Shown here one piece after another: positions 18,593 through 27,158 of a stretch of DNA of 64,000 bases. This stretch comes from VFMC01 sp050248155 (GTDB lineage: Bacteria > Actinomycetota > Acidimicrobiia > Acidimicrobiales > Ilumatobacteraceae), in NCBI GenBank assembly GCA_050248155.1, contig JBFWSW010000005.1, forward strand, positions 62,001-126,000, written 5' to 3'. The position numbers and the translations under genes are program-made. The first letter of the stretch is position 1. Each line of letters starts with the position of its first letter. The notes beneath the pieces are model-generated. The model saw only the letters and a list, made by a program, of their open reading frames with translations, did not search any database and was not told the origin of the DNA.

Positions 18593-19768
18593 TCACGTCG
18601 AAGGAGAGGCCGACGACGGATCCTTCGGCTCGAAGGTCTTCGCGATCAGCACGTCGGTCGAGGAGTGGGCGATGATCGACGCCCCGACGACGATCGCGGC
18701 CAGATGGAAGATCTTCTCGGAGTCTGCGAGGCCGGCCTCGAGGACCATCAACGCGTACAGCACCGACGCGAAGCCCTTCGGACCGAACCAGTACGCGGTG
18801 AGGCGTTCCGCCCGCGAGAGGTCGAGCCCGACGAAGGCGCAGACGAGCGCGACCGGGCGGGCGAGCAACAGTGCCAGCGCGACGAAGGCGCCGTCGGCCA
18901 GGGAGAAGTCGACGAAGAACGAAGGTGACAGCACCGCAGCGAACGTCACGACCGCGAGCAGCTTGACGAGCTCGGCGAGCGTGTCGTCGAAGTCGGAGTC
19001 GACATCGGATTCCCTGCCGACGCTCATCACCGCCCCGGCGGCGAACGCGGCGAGGAACTCGTTGCCTCCGGTCAGTCCCGCAGCACCGAACACGACGACT
19101 CCGACCGCGAAGGTCTCCAGCCGTCCGTACTTCGGGGACGCATCGAACATCGTGAAGCGGATGGCGAAGCGGTAGATCGCCCCGATGGCCGCCCCGAGCG
19201 CGACCCCGCCCAACGTCTCGGCGACGAGCGTTCCGATGTGCAAGGGTTCGTCCGAGAGCACCTCGATGAGCACGACGACGACCGGCAGCGCCAAGCCGTC
19301 GTTCAACCCGCTCTCGATGTTCAACAGGCTCCGCACCCTCATCGGGATGTGGTGCCGGCCGATGATTGCTTGGGCGAACACCGGATCGGTCGGGCCCAGC
19401 ACCACGCCCAGCAACAGCGCGGGGACGAAGTCCAAGTCGCTGAGCAGCCAGGCGCACGCCGCGATCACGAGCGACGTGAGCGGAAGGCCGACAGCCAGCG
19501 CGCGGGTCGGCAGTCGCCACGACGGCCGCGCATCGTGGATCCGGAGGTGCATTCCGTCGGTGAACAGCACGAGGAACAGCGCGATCTCCGCGACGCTGTG
19601 CAGCTGGTCCTCGCCCGGACGCACGATGTCGAACCCGGTGCGTCCGAAGATCAGCCCCGTGGCGAGGAACATCACCGCGGTGGAGAGCACGCTCCGCCGA
19701 GCCATCGCCGAGAAGGCCACTGCGGCCAGGAGCGTCACTCCGAAGACGAGCACGGTGGCCATGGACAT
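18593..19768 (-). CDS. Cation:proton antiporter, CPA1/NhaP-like
   Basis: 391 aa, 12-13 transmembrane helices. Conserved motifs include LGPTDPVFAQAIIG (the TDP-type ion-site segment), NIESGLNDGLALPVVVVL (the ND motif with the transport aspartate) and GNEFLAAFAAGAVMS. These place it in the CPA1 group rather than NhaA. ATG 19768 (MSMATVLVFG) starts at the first helix; upstream in-frame sequence does not look translated. It exchanges Na+ or K+ for H+; ion specificity cannot be read from sequence. Divergent from the CDF gene. Confidence 0.88.
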   Translation of the reverse strand: MSMATVLVFGVTLLAAVAFSAMARRSVLSTAVMFLATGLIFGRTGFDIVRPGEDQLHSVAEIALFLVLFTDGMHLRIHDARPSWRLPTRALAVGLPLTSLVIAACAWLLSDLDFVPALLLGVVLGPTDPVFAQAIIGRHHIPMRVRSLLNIESGLNDGLALPVVVVLIEVLSDEPLHIGTLVAETLGGVALGAAIGAIYRFAIRFTMFDASPKYGRLETFAVGVVVFGAAGLTGGNEFLAAFAAGAVMSVGRESDVDSDFDDTLAELVKLLAVVTFAAVLSPSFFVDFSLADGAFVALALLLARPVALVCAFVGLDLSRAERLTAYWFGPKGFASVLYALMVLEAGLADSEKIFHLAAIVVGASIIAHSSTDVLIAKTFEPKDPSSASPST

Positions 19769-19841
19769 GACTGCTACCCGGATCGCGTGTCCTCCTGAAC
19801 ACGCCGGTTGAGACGACAGCGCGACGGGTAGGCGCGACGTC

Positions 19842-20786
19842 GTGGACGACGGCCAGGCGCGAGCGGGCGCGAAGAGCACCACCGCCGCCCTGCTCGCCAA
19901 CCTCGGCATCGCCATCGCCAAGTTCGTGGCCTGGTTGTTCACCGGCTCGGCGTCGCTGCTCGCGGAGGCGGTCCATTCCGTGGCGGACACGACCAACCAG
20001 GCGCTGCTGTGGTTCGGCCGACGCCGGTCGAGGCACGCAGCGACCGGACGGCACCCGTTCGGCTTCGGACGCGAACGGTACTTCTGGGCCTTCGTCGTCG
20101 CGGTCGTGCTCTTCAGCGCAGGTGGCCTGTTCGCTCTGGTCGAGGGCGAGGAGAAGCTGCGCCGCCCACATGAGCTGACGTCGTATCCGTGGTCGCTCGG
20201 CGTGCTCCTCCTCGGCCTCTGCCTGGAGGGCTACTCGTTCAGGACCGCCGTGAAGGAATCGCGGTCGCGCAAGGACCCATCCGAGTCGTGGCCTCACTTC
20301 GTGCGCAGGACCTCGGTCCCCGAACTGGCGGTGGTGCTCCTCGAGGACGCCGGCGCGTTGACCGGACTGGTGCTGGCGCTGACCGGCACCACCCTCGCCG
20401 AGGTGACCGGCAACGCCCGATTCGACGCGGTCGGCAGCGTCGGCATCGGCATCCTGCTCGCGCTCATCGCGTTCACGCTCGCCGCCGAGATGAAGAGCAT
20501 GCTGATCGGCGAGGCCGCCGATCGCCGGGACGTCGAAGCGATCCACGACGCGATGACCTCCGATCCGGCCCTGCTCGAGGTGCGCGATCTCCGCACGGAA
20601 CTGCTCGGGCCCGACGATCTCCTCGTCGTCGGGACCGTGTCGCTCCGCGCGTCGAGCGCTCTGGATCTCGAGGGCAGCAGGCGGCGGATCGAGGACGCGA
20701 TCAGGGACCGGGTGAGCGCGGCGCGACTCGTCTACCTCCGCGCCGACGTCGCCGAGCCCGCACCGTCATCGACGAGCGGCCGCTGA
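19842..20786 (+). CDS. Cation diffusion facilitator (CDF) family transporter
   Basis: 314 aa. Exports divalent cations (Zn2+, Fe2+, Mn2+ or Co2+) against H+. The pattern SLLAEAVHSVADTTNQALLWFG is the CDF helix II HxxxD site, GRHPFGFGRERYFWAF is the family signature, and VLLEDAGALTGL contributes the ExxG/D helix V ligand. The C-terminal cytoplasmic ferredoxin-like domain is short and ends in a disordered tail. The pattern matches the CzcD/DmeF-like group annotated as cation transporter without known metal. Its end overlaps the converging TetR gene by 21 bp. Confidence 0.9.
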   Translation: MDDGQARAGAKSTTAALLANLGIAIAKFVAWLFTGSASLLAEAVHSVADTTNQALLWFGRRRSRHAATGRHPFGFGRERYFWAFVVAVVLFSAGGLFALVEGEEKLRRPHELTSYPWSLGVLLLGLCLEGYSFRTAVKESRSRKDPSESWPHFVRRTSVPELAVVLLEDAGALTGLVLALTGTTLAEVTGNARFDAVGSVGIGILLALIAFTLAAEMKSMLIGEAADRRDVEAIHDAMTSDPALLEVRDLRTELLGPDDLLVVGTVSLRASSALDLEGSRRRIEDAIRDRVSAARLVYLRADVAEPAPSSTSGR

Positions 20787-21371
20787 CCCGCCGCCCGAAC
20801 GCCGGGCGCTGGACCCTCCGACGCCGTGGGTGAAGCGATACGCGAGCTGACCGAGCGCGGTCTCGTCCGGCACGTGGTGACGCACCATCACGTCGAAGAT
20901 CAGCGCGGCGGCCAGATCGTTCAGGGCCTGCCTCCCGTCGATGGAAGCGTCGGCCTCGCCGCGTGCGACGGCCCGATCCCAGAGTCGACTCACCTGGTCG
21001 AGCGCAGGGCCCGCGTACTCGTCCTGCACACGTCGAGCAAAGGCCGGATCGTTGATCGCTGCGGCGATCTGATCCGCATAGACGGCGCGTGGCAGGGCGA
21101 GCAGTGACTCGACGAGTGCGCGCAGGACGGGGACGAGGTCGGCGGCGAGGCTGCCGTGGTCGTCGAAGTGATCAGGGACAGAGCCGACCACGCCAGCGGC
21201 GAACGCGAGGTGCGCCTTCGTCGGGAAGCGCCGGTACAGAGCCGGCTTGCCGACGCCCGCACGATGCGCGATCGCTTCCATCGTGATCCGCTCGTACGGA
21301 GCGTCGGCACTGAGCTCGCGCCAGGCGTCGACCAGACGTTGGTCGATGTCAGCCTGTCGCGGACGAGCCAT
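20766..21371 (-). CDS. TetR/AcrR family transcriptional regulator
   Basis: 201 aa. N-terminal HTH: YERITMEAIAHRAGVGKPALYRRFPTKAHL, the TetR signature. C-terminal ligand domain ends in a Ser/Gly/Ala/Arg-rich tail. The C-terminal region resembles TetR_C_11-type domains. No target is evident; convergent to the CDF gene, with its own promoter side facing the lipoprotein at 21387-21944. Confidence 0.92.
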   Translation of the reverse strand: MARPRQADIDQRLVDAWRELSADAPYERITMEAIAHRAGVGKPALYRRFPTKAHLAFAAGVVGSVPDHFDDHGSLAADLVPVLRALVESLLALPRAVYADQIAAAINDPAFARRVQDEYAGPALDQVSRLWDRAVARGEADASIDGRQALNDLAAALIFDVMVRHHVPDETALGQLAYRFTHGVGGSSARRSGGGSAAARR

Positions 21372-21386
21372 CGACGTGATCGTGCC

Positions 21387-21944
21387 TCATCCGGAGATCG
21401 CAGCGACCGCGAGACGGGCGATCTCGACCCCACCCGTGGTCGCGGTCGCCCCGGACGTGAAGACCTGCAGCTGGATCATCGCCTCACCGGCACGCACGGC
21501 GACCTCGGCGTCCTGGTACACGAACGCCTCGTCCCCGAGGCCGTCCACCGGCTCGATGCCACCGTTGGCCTCGGCCTGATCCCGGTAGCTGTCGAAGAAC
21601 GACGCCCCGGTCGGGGAGAGCGAGAGCGAGACGGTCCCGGAGTCGCCGGTGTACGAGCAGGTCGCCCCGGGCAGACCGTCGCCGACGTTCACCAACGACG
21701 ACGTCATCGGCGCGCCGACGATCTCGGACACGGCACTCGCAGGAACGAGCTCGCACGGGTCGCCCAGTGCGAGCTCGTCGGCGTCCGCGCCGGCAGCGCC
21801 CTGGTCGGCCTCATCGTTCGCCGCGTCGGCGACGGTGTCGACGTTCGCGATCGTGTCGGCAGTATCGTCGTCACCCCCGCAGCCGGACATGCACATCGCC
21901 CAGATCGTCGCGACGGTCGCCACACCCCATCTCCTGACCCGCAT
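21387..21944 (-). CDS. DUF3558-like lipoprotein
   Basis: 185 aa. Signal peptide with lipobox MSGC, an acidic linker (DDDTADTIANVDTVADAAND), then a globular domain with GDPCELVPASAVSEIVG and ATCSYTG cysteines, the arrangement of small actinobacterial DUF3558 surface lipoproteins. Start ATG 21944 with GGAGGAGG upstream; an open frame further upstream is not needed. Divergent from the MtrA-like operon; the palindrome at 21989-22000 lies between them. Confidence 0.75.
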   Translation of the reverse strand: MRVRRWGVATVATIWAMCMSGCGGDDDTADTIANVDTVADAANDEADQGAAGADADELALGDPCELVPASAVSEIVGAPMTSSLVNVGDGLPGATCSYTGDSGTVSLSLSPTGASFFDSYRDQAEANGGIEPVDGLGDEAFVYQDAEVAVRAGEAMIQLQVFTSGATATTGGVEIARLAVAAISG

Positions 21945-21988
21945 CGTCCTCCTCCATCCCCGCAGTGGCCTCGAAGGCCCAACGTTTC

Positions 21989-22000
21989 GTACGATCGTAC
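21989..22000. promoter_or_regulatory. 12-bp palindrome in the divergent lipoprotein/two-component intergenic region
   Basis: GTACGATCGTAC, a perfect palindrome 45 bp upstream of the lipoprotein gene and 110 bp upstream of the response regulator. Possible operator for a dimeric regulator; otherwise nothing recognisable in this interval. Confidence 0.4.
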
Positions 22001-22110
22001 CGAACAGAGCGACGCCGGGTGTCACGGACACCGACTCGACACTGCGTCGCCACATCACCGACACATGGCACGCTGCCCGGCTTCGACGCAGGAGGAGTAG
22101 GTTCGACGAG

Positions 22111-22800
22111 ATGACCGACACCGTGATGGTGGTCGAAGACGATCATTCGGTCCGCGCCCTCGTCCGCATGCTGCTGGAGGACGAGGGACTGGGCGTCGTC
22201 GAGGCATCGACCGGTAGCCAGGCCGTCGAACGGTTCGGCGCCGAGCCGATCGACCTCGTGCTGCTCGACCTGCGCCTGCCGGGCCTGAGCGGCTTCGACG
22301 TCTGCCGCCAGCTCCGGCGCACGAGCGAGGTGCCGATCATCATCGTGACGGCCCAGCAGGACAGCCACGACGTCGTCGCCGGCCTCGAGATGGGCGCTGA
22401 CGACTACGTCACCAAGCCGTTCAACGACCGTGAGCTGATGGCGCGAGTGAGGGTGCAGCTCCGTCGCAAGCACGCGCCGATCTCGGTCGGAACCGTCATC
22501 ACGGTGGGCGACGTCGAGGTGCGCGTCGACGAAGGGCGCGCGCTGAAGGGCGGCGAGCCGGTCGCGCTCACGAAGTCGGAGTTCCACCTCTTGCAGCACC
22601 TCGCCCAGAACCCGAACCGAGTGTGGTCGCGCGACCAGCTGCTCGAGCACGTGTGGGGGTACGCGTACAACGGGGACGGACGCCTGGTCGACACCCACAT
22701 CGCCCGGCTCCGGGCCAAGATCGAGGACAACCCCTCCCTCCCGACCCTCATCCACACCGTGCGCGGGCTCGGCTACCGGTTGTCCACGAGCGGCACGTGA
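22111..22800 (+). CDS. mtrA: OmpR/PhoB-type response regulator (MtrA-like)
   Basis: 229 aa. Receiver: MVVEDDHSVRALVRM, phospho-acceptor Asp53 in LLDLRLPG, switch Thr/Lys in VTKPF (Lys102). Winged-helix effector: ALTKSEFHLLQHLAQNPNRVWSRDQLLEHVWGY and DTHIARLRAKIED. Followed with a 4-nt GTGA overlap by a HAMP-type kinase and then a GerMN lipoprotein: the order of the mtrA-mtrB-lpqB operon that links cell division, osmotic stress and envelope homeostasis in actinobacteria. Symbol assigned on this context. Confidence 0.8.
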   Translation: MTDTVMVVEDDHSVRALVRMLLEDEGLGVVEASTGSQAVERFGAEPIDLVLLDLRLPGLSGFDVCRQLRRTSEVPIIIVTAQQDSHDVVAGLEMGADDYVTKPFNDRELMARVRVQLRRKHAPISVGTVITVGDVEVRVDEGRALKGGEPVALTKSEFHLLQHLAQNPNRVWSRDQLLEHVWGYAYNGDGRLVDTHIARLRAKIEDNPSLPTLIHTVRGLGYRLSTSGT

Positions 22801-24158
22801 CGTTCGCGCCGCGAGGCCTCCGGGCCCGCTCGGCGACAGCCTTCGCGCTGCTCGCACTCGTCCTCTCGGTCAGCCTCAGCGTGACCACGTACCAGCTGAC
22901 GCGCTGGTACCTGCTCGACAAGCGCCAGGACCTCGCCGTCCGCCAGGCAGCGGTGAACGCGCTCGTGACCAAGGGGTTCGTCGCGGCGAGCGACCCCGCC
23001 GACATCGACGTGCTCGAGTCGCTCCGCTCGGTCTCGAACGCCCGAGCCGTCCTGCGGATCGGGGACACGTGGTACGCCTCGGTGGTCGAGCTCAGCAACT
23101 CGACGATCCCGCCCGATCTCATCCGATCCGTCGAGACCGATGGCGCGGCCCGGCAGCGCATCCAGGTGAACGGAACCTCGTACATCGTCGTCGGCACCCA
23201 GCTGCCGGGCCTGGACGCCGCCTATTTCGAGTTCGTCCCGGTTGACGAGTATCAGCGAACGCTCGACACGCTCGCGACCGTGCTGATCGCTGCCGCGTCC
23301 GTGACCACCCTGGTTGGGGCGATCGCCGGCTGGCTCGCATCACGTCGCCTCATGCGACCGCTCGGAGCAGTCGCCAGCGCGGCGCAGGCGATGAGCGCGG
23401 GCGACCTGACGCGCCGGCTCGACGTCGGCCACGATCCGGACCTCCAGCCGGTCGCCGACTCGTTCAACGACATGGCGGAATCGCTCGAGCAGCGCATCGA
23501 GCGCGAGCTGAGGTTCACCGCCGACGTCAGCCACGAGCTCCGCACCCCGCTCACCGCGATGGCCTCGGCGGTCAGCCTCGCGCGCCGGTCGGAGCTGACG
23601 CCTCGCGCGCGGTTCGCCGTCGACGTGCTCGACGAGCAGGTCGACCACCTGCGCCGCCTCACGCTCGAGCTCCTCGAGATCTCGCGCATCGACGCGGGCG
23701 TCTCCGAGCTGCGACTCGACGATGTCGACATCGAGAAGGTCACCTGCCAGGCCATGGTCTCGTGCAACGTCGATCTGGCACGATTCCGCTCCTTGCTCGA
23801 CGGCGTCCCGACGTTCCGGATCGATCGCACCCGCTACGAACGCGTCCTCGCCAACCTGCTCGAGAACGCCGACCGGTACGGGGGTGGCGCGACCTGCGTC
23901 GAGGTCGCCCGTGTGGACGGCAACCTCGTGCTGACCGTCGACGACGCCGGACCCGGGGTCGCACCGGAGGAGCGACTCGCGATCTTCGGGCGCTTCCACC
24001 GGGGAGCCGATGCGCAGCCGCCCGACCGGCCCAAGGGCACCGGCCTCGGCCTCGCGCTCGTCGATGAGCACGCACGGATGCACGGTGGCTCGGCCTGGGT
24101 GACCGACTCACCCCACGGTGGCGCGCGGTTCGTCGTCACGTTCGCGAGGCAGCCGTGA
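22797..24158 (+). CDS. mtrB: Sensor histidine kinase with HAMP domain (MtrB-like)
   Basis: 453 aa. Two transmembrane helices (about residues 14-34 and 158-180) flank an extracytoplasmic sensor of about 120 residues; HAMP (RLMRPLGAVASAAQAMSAGDLTRRLD) is followed by DHp with phospho-His246 in TADVSHELRTPLTAM, the N box LLENADRYGG, DDAGPGVAPEE and GTGLGLALVDEHA. GTG start overlaps the regulator's TGA. Phosphorylates the upstream MtrA-like regulator. It also ends in GTGA overlap with the next gene. Confidence 0.9.
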   Translation: MTFAPRGLRARSATAFALLALVLSVSLSVTTYQLTRWYLLDKRQDLAVRQAAVNALVTKGFVAASDPADIDVLESLRSVSNARAVLRIGDTWYASVVELSNSTIPPDLIRSVETDGAARQRIQVNGTSYIVVGTQLPGLDAAYFEFVPVDEYQRTLDTLATVLIAAASVTTLVGAIAGWLASRRLMRPLGAVASAAQAMSAGDLTRRLDVGHDPDLQPVADSFNDMAESLEQRIERELRFTADVSHELRTPLTAMASAVSLARRSELTPRARFAVDVLDEQVDHLRRLTLELLEISRIDAGVSELRLDDVDIEKVTCQAMVSCNVDLARFRSLLDGVPTFRIDRTRYERVLANLLENADRYGGGATCVEVARVDGNLVLTVDDAGPGVAPEERLAIFGRFHRGADAQPPDRPKGTGLGLALVDEHARMHGGSAWVTDSPHGGARFVVTFARQP

Positions 24159-24757
24159 GAACACCCAGCGTCCTCGGCGCTCGCCGCCGGGTGGCCGTCG
24201 GGGCGACGGTGCTCATCGGGGTCGTCGCGACGGTGGCGGGGTGTGGCGCACCCACGGAGTCGAGCCCGCACGTCATCGCCCAGGGCGACCTGCCGTCGGG
24301 CCTGCAGGTCGACGGCTCGGTCACGCCTCGCGAGCCGCAGACGCAGGAGCGGATCGCCATCTGGTTCGTGCGCGAGGACGGGCTCGGTCGCGCCGTGCAC
24401 GCCGTGCCCGGGCCGGCGACACCGCAGGCGGTCGTCGACGAGCTCCTGCTGGGGCCCGACGACCGCGAGCAGGGGCTCGCGCTTCGCTCCGCGATCCCCG
24501 ACCCCGAGGCGGTGCCGGCGGTGTCGGTCGAGCGGGGCATCGCGACGGTGCAGCTCACCTCGGCGTTCTCCGAGATCCCGGCCGCCGACCAGGTGCTCGC
24601 CGTCGGTCAGTTGGTCATGACGCTGACCGGCCTGCCCGGCATCGGCAGGGTCCGGTTCGTCGTCGACGAGTCTCAGGTCGCGATCCCCCTGCCCAACGGG
24701 GAGGTCGCCGAGGACGCGGTGTCGCGCGAGGACTACGCCGAGCTCGCCGCCCCCTGA
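24155..24757 (+). CDS. GerMN-domain lipoprotein, short LpqB analogue
   Basis: 200 aa. Lipobox VAGC at the end of a signal peptide, then a single GerMN-type domain: ERIAIWFVREDGLGRAVHAVPG, QAVVDELLLGPD and RSAIPDPEAVPAVSVERGIATVQL. Full LpqB carries an extra C-terminal beta-propeller of several hundred residues, absent here; the gene ends cleanly after the GerMN domain with AELAAP. Start GTG overlaps the kinase stop by 4 nt. Likely a modulator of the adjacent kinase, by analogy. Confidence 0.75.
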   Translation: MRTPSVLGARRRVAVGATVLIGVVATVAGCGAPTESSPHVIAQGDLPSGLQVDGSVTPREPQTQERIAIWFVREDGLGRAVHAVPGPATPQAVVDELLLGPDDREQGLALRSAIPDPEAVPAVSVERGIATVQLTSAFSEIPAADQVLAVGQLVMTLTGLPGIGRVRFVVDESQVAIPLPNGEVAEDAVSREDYAELAAP

Positions 24758-24854
24758 GCGTGCAGGTCGTCGCCCGCGGACGGCCACCCGAAATGCGCGA
24801 AGTCGGCACCCCGGCGTCACACGACCGCGACATTGGGCGGGCACGATTCGACCC

Positions 24855-25220
24855 ATGCTCGACATCGACATGGCCCGCCGTCGCCGGTTCGCGCTCGTCA
24901 GAGCCTCGGGATCGATCGTCGCCGACAGCGAGGTCGACACCATCGCCGGGGCGATCGAGTTCATCCCGTCCGATGACGACCTGGTGATCGACCTCAGCGA
25001 GCTCACCGAGCTGAGCCAGGGTTGTGCGCGCACCCTGCGGCTGCTCGTGCAATCACGCGTCGCCTGGTCGGGGCTGGTCGTGGTCGCGTCGACACCGGGA
25101 GTCGTCGCCCAGCTGCAGAACTGCGGGATCGACCGGATCGCGCCCGTGGTCGCGACGTTGCACGAGGCCGCCCGCGAGCTCGGTCGGAGCGCCGTTCGCG
25201 ATGCACGGGTGGGGGTGTGA
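24855..25220 (+). CDS. STAS-domain protein
   Basis: 121 aa. FALVRASGSIVADSEVDTIAGAI, then DLVIDLSELTELSQGCARTLRLL and LVVVASTPGVVAQLQNCGI. The position of the regulatory Ser is SQGCAR, i.e. a serine in LSQGC; probable but not certain phosphorylation site. The downstream gene begins in the same operon, 1 bp after the stop. Confidence 0.6.
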   Translation: MLDIDMARRRRFALVRASGSIVADSEVDTIAGAIEFIPSDDDLVIDLSELTELSQGCARTLRLLVQSRVAWSGLVVVASTPGVVAQLQNCGIDRIAPVVATLHEAARELGRSAVRDARVGV

Positions 25221-25221
25221 C

Positions 25222-25860
25222 ATGTCGTGGCTCTTCGATCGCCTCTGTGAGATCGCAGCCGCCGACCGGGTCGAGATCGTGGTCCTCGCCGACACGTCCA
25301 GCGCCTGCGAACCGGGCAGTTCGTGCGACACCGATCTGGCCGAGATCCTCCTGCGTGCTGCTCGGGTTCCCCAGCTGACCACCTGGGTGCTCCCCCGCCG
25401 TTCACAAGCGCGGCTGCCTGCCCTTCCCGCACCTCGGTCGATCGACCTCGACGAGCTCGATCCGGAGCGACGACTCGACGCGATGCAGCGTCTGCTCGCC
25501 GGCCAGCGCGCGTGGGCCGACGCGGCGCTCATGGTGCTGGGCGACGAGGCCGTGCTGGCGAACGACCGGCCGTCGACGTGCGAGGTCGCCCGGCGCACCG
25601 AGGGCCTCGGCGAGCTGCGGCGAGTGTTCGCGACCGACGAAGCCGGCTACGGCGAGCAGCTTCGAGCGCTCGTCGACCGCGGGCTCGGCGTGTCGATCGG
25701 CGGCGTCGACCCCGACGCACCCGTTCAGGTGGCGGACCTGATCGGGTTGGCGTCGATCCTCGACGCGCTCGTCGCGCTGCGCCACTTCGCGTTCGGCGCC
25801 AGCCCGGACGAGTCGGGCGCGCCTCGGGCACTGCACGACTCACGCGTCGCCACGGGGTAG
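25222..25860 (+). CDS. Unknown protein in operon with STAS gene
   Basis: 212 aa. No family recognised. Composition is soluble, with a conserved-looking Rossmann-like start VEIVVLADTSSACE, a central region rich in Leu/Arg (LDAMQRLLAGQRAWADAALMVLGDEAVLANDRP) and a C-terminal helix IGLASILDALVALRHFAFGAS. Its start is 1 bp past the STAS stop, so cotranslation is likely. It could be a sensor or anti-sigma-like partner of the STAS protein; that is a guess from position only. Confidence 0.55.
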   Translation: MSWLFDRLCEIAAADRVEIVVLADTSSACEPGSSCDTDLAEILLRAARVPQLTTWVLPRRSQARLPALPAPRSIDLDELDPERRLDAMQRLLAGQRAWADAALMVLGDEAVLANDRPSTCEVARRTEGLGELRRVFATDEAGYGEQLRALVDRGLGVSIGGVDPDAPVQVADLIGLASILDALVALRHFAFGASPDESGAPRALHDSRVATG

Positions 25861-25876
25861 GACAGAGGGGCGGCGG

Positions 25877-27058
25877 TCAGGTCGCGCGTGGGCGGCGCAG
25901 CGACACTGCCAGGAGCGCGAACGCGACGCTGCACACGATCGCGAACGCGATCCGCAGGTCCTGCCACGCCGCCAAGCCGCCGACCGACGCAGCAGTGAGC
26001 ATCCCGCCAAGCCGCTGACCGAGCAGCATCGAACCGAGTCCCGCGCCCGCCGAGGTCCCGGGCAGTCGCGCGGCCGTCGCGTACAGCTGCGGGAACACGA
26101 CGGACAGGCCGAGACCCCAGATGGCGAGACCGAGGAGCGCGACGGCGACGAACGGCGCGGTGACCGTGACGGCGGCACCGACCGCGACGACACCGAGGGC
26201 GAGCAGCAGCAGCCGGTGGCCCCCGATGCGATCGAGCACGTGGTCGCCGCCCAACCGGCCGAGCAGCATCGCGCCTGCGCAGGCGACCGTCCCGAAGCCG
26301 CTCGCTCGGCCGGCGTCGAACACGTCACGCATCAGGACCGCCGCCCAGTCGTTGGGTGTCACCTCGAGCATCGCTGCGGCCAGCGCCGAGAGGGCCATCA
26401 TCGCCACGACCGGCGACACCCGGCGTGCACGGGGCGCGGGCTCTCCGGCCGCGGGCGTGTCGCCGGCCGCGTCATCAGCGTCCGAAAACGTGTCCGTCTC
26501 GATCAACCAACGCCGCACGATCCACACCGTCGCGAGCAGCACCGACCCGACGATCACGAGGTGCAGTCGGACGTCGATTCCTGCCGCGGCGGCGCCCGAC
26601 CCGACGACGGCGCCACCGGTGAAGCCGAGGCTCCACATCCCGTGCAGCCGGTTCATGATCGAACGACCGACCCGCTCCTGGACCATCACACCCTGTGCGT
26701 TCATGGCGACGTCGTTGCAGACGTCGAGGGTCCCGAGCAGGGTGAGCACCAGCAGCAAGAGGGCGGCGGCGGGGACGAGAGCGATGAACGGCAGCCCGAT
26801 CGAGAGCAGCGACGCAGCAACTACGAGCAGCCGCCGGCTGCCGACGCGCCCCGCGATCCGGCCGACGAGCAGCGACCCGATGATCCCGCCGAGCCCGCCG
26901 CCGAGCAAGGTGGCGCCGAGCCCGGCGTTGCCGAGCCCGAGGCGATCACGGATCTCGGGGACCCTCGGCAACCAGTTCGAGAAGGTGGCGCCGTTCACGA
27001 AGAAGAGCACGCCGACGGCCGCTGCCGCGCGCCTTGGACGATAGGTCTCAGCTATCAA
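25877..27058 (-). CDS. Major facilitator superfamily transporter
   Basis: 393 aa, 12 transmembrane segments with a central loop containing AGDTPAAGEPAPRARR. Typical MFS features: NWLPRVPEIRDRLGLGNAGLGATLLGGGLGGIIGSLLVGRIAGRVGSRR (motif A region), GTLDVCNDVAMNAQGV. The BMC/YbjJ-type sugar-drug-like subgroup has a similar N-terminus. The start is a TTG at 27058, inside the OxyR-type site; a GTG start deeper in the frame is an alternative. Substrate unknown. Confidence 0.85.
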   Translation of the reverse strand: MIAETYRPRRAAAAVGVLFFVNGATFSNWLPRVPEIRDRLGLGNAGLGATLLGGGLGGIIGSLLVGRIAGRVGSRRLLVVAASLLSIGLPFIALVPAAALLLLVLTLLGTLDVCNDVAMNAQGVMVQERVGRSIMNRLHGMWSLGFTGGAVVGSGAAAAGIDVRLHLVIVGSVLLATVWIVRRWLIETDTFSDADDAAGDTPAAGEPAPRARRVSPVVAMMALSALAAAMLEVTPNDWAAVLMRDVFDAGRASGFGTVACAGAMLLGRLGGDHVLDRIGGHRLLLLALGVVAVGAAVTVTAPFVAVALLGLAIWGLGLSVVFPQLYATAARLPGTSAGAGLGSMLLGQRLGGMLTAASVGGLAAWQDLRIAFAIVCSVAFALLAVSLRRPRAT

Positions 27059-27077
27059 GACGATCCGATCGTTCGAT
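27041..27077 (+). promoter_or_regulatory. OxyR-type binding site upstream of ahpC
   Basis: ATAG-N7-CTAT-N7-ATCC-N7-CGAT. The first two elements match the OxyR consensus ATAG-N7-CTAT-N7-ATAG-N7-CTAT exactly, the third matches 2/4 and the fourth 3/4. The site ends where the ahpC -35 begins, the usual place for OxyR activation. It also overlaps the start of the divergent MFS gene. Confidence 0.7.
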
Positions 27078-27106
27078 GAACATAATCAGTAAAGCACCCT
27101 TATCAT
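27077..27106 (+). promoter_or_regulatory. ahpC promoter
   Basis: TGAACA (27077-27082) and TATCAT (27101-27106) with an 18-bp spacer, 52 bp upstream of ahpC. The weak -35 next to the OxyR site fits an activator-dependent promoter. Confidence 0.6.
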
Positions 27107-27158
27107 GTGCTGGTCGGTTCGTCCGATCTCGCCCAACCCCCACAAGGAGCTCTCACCG

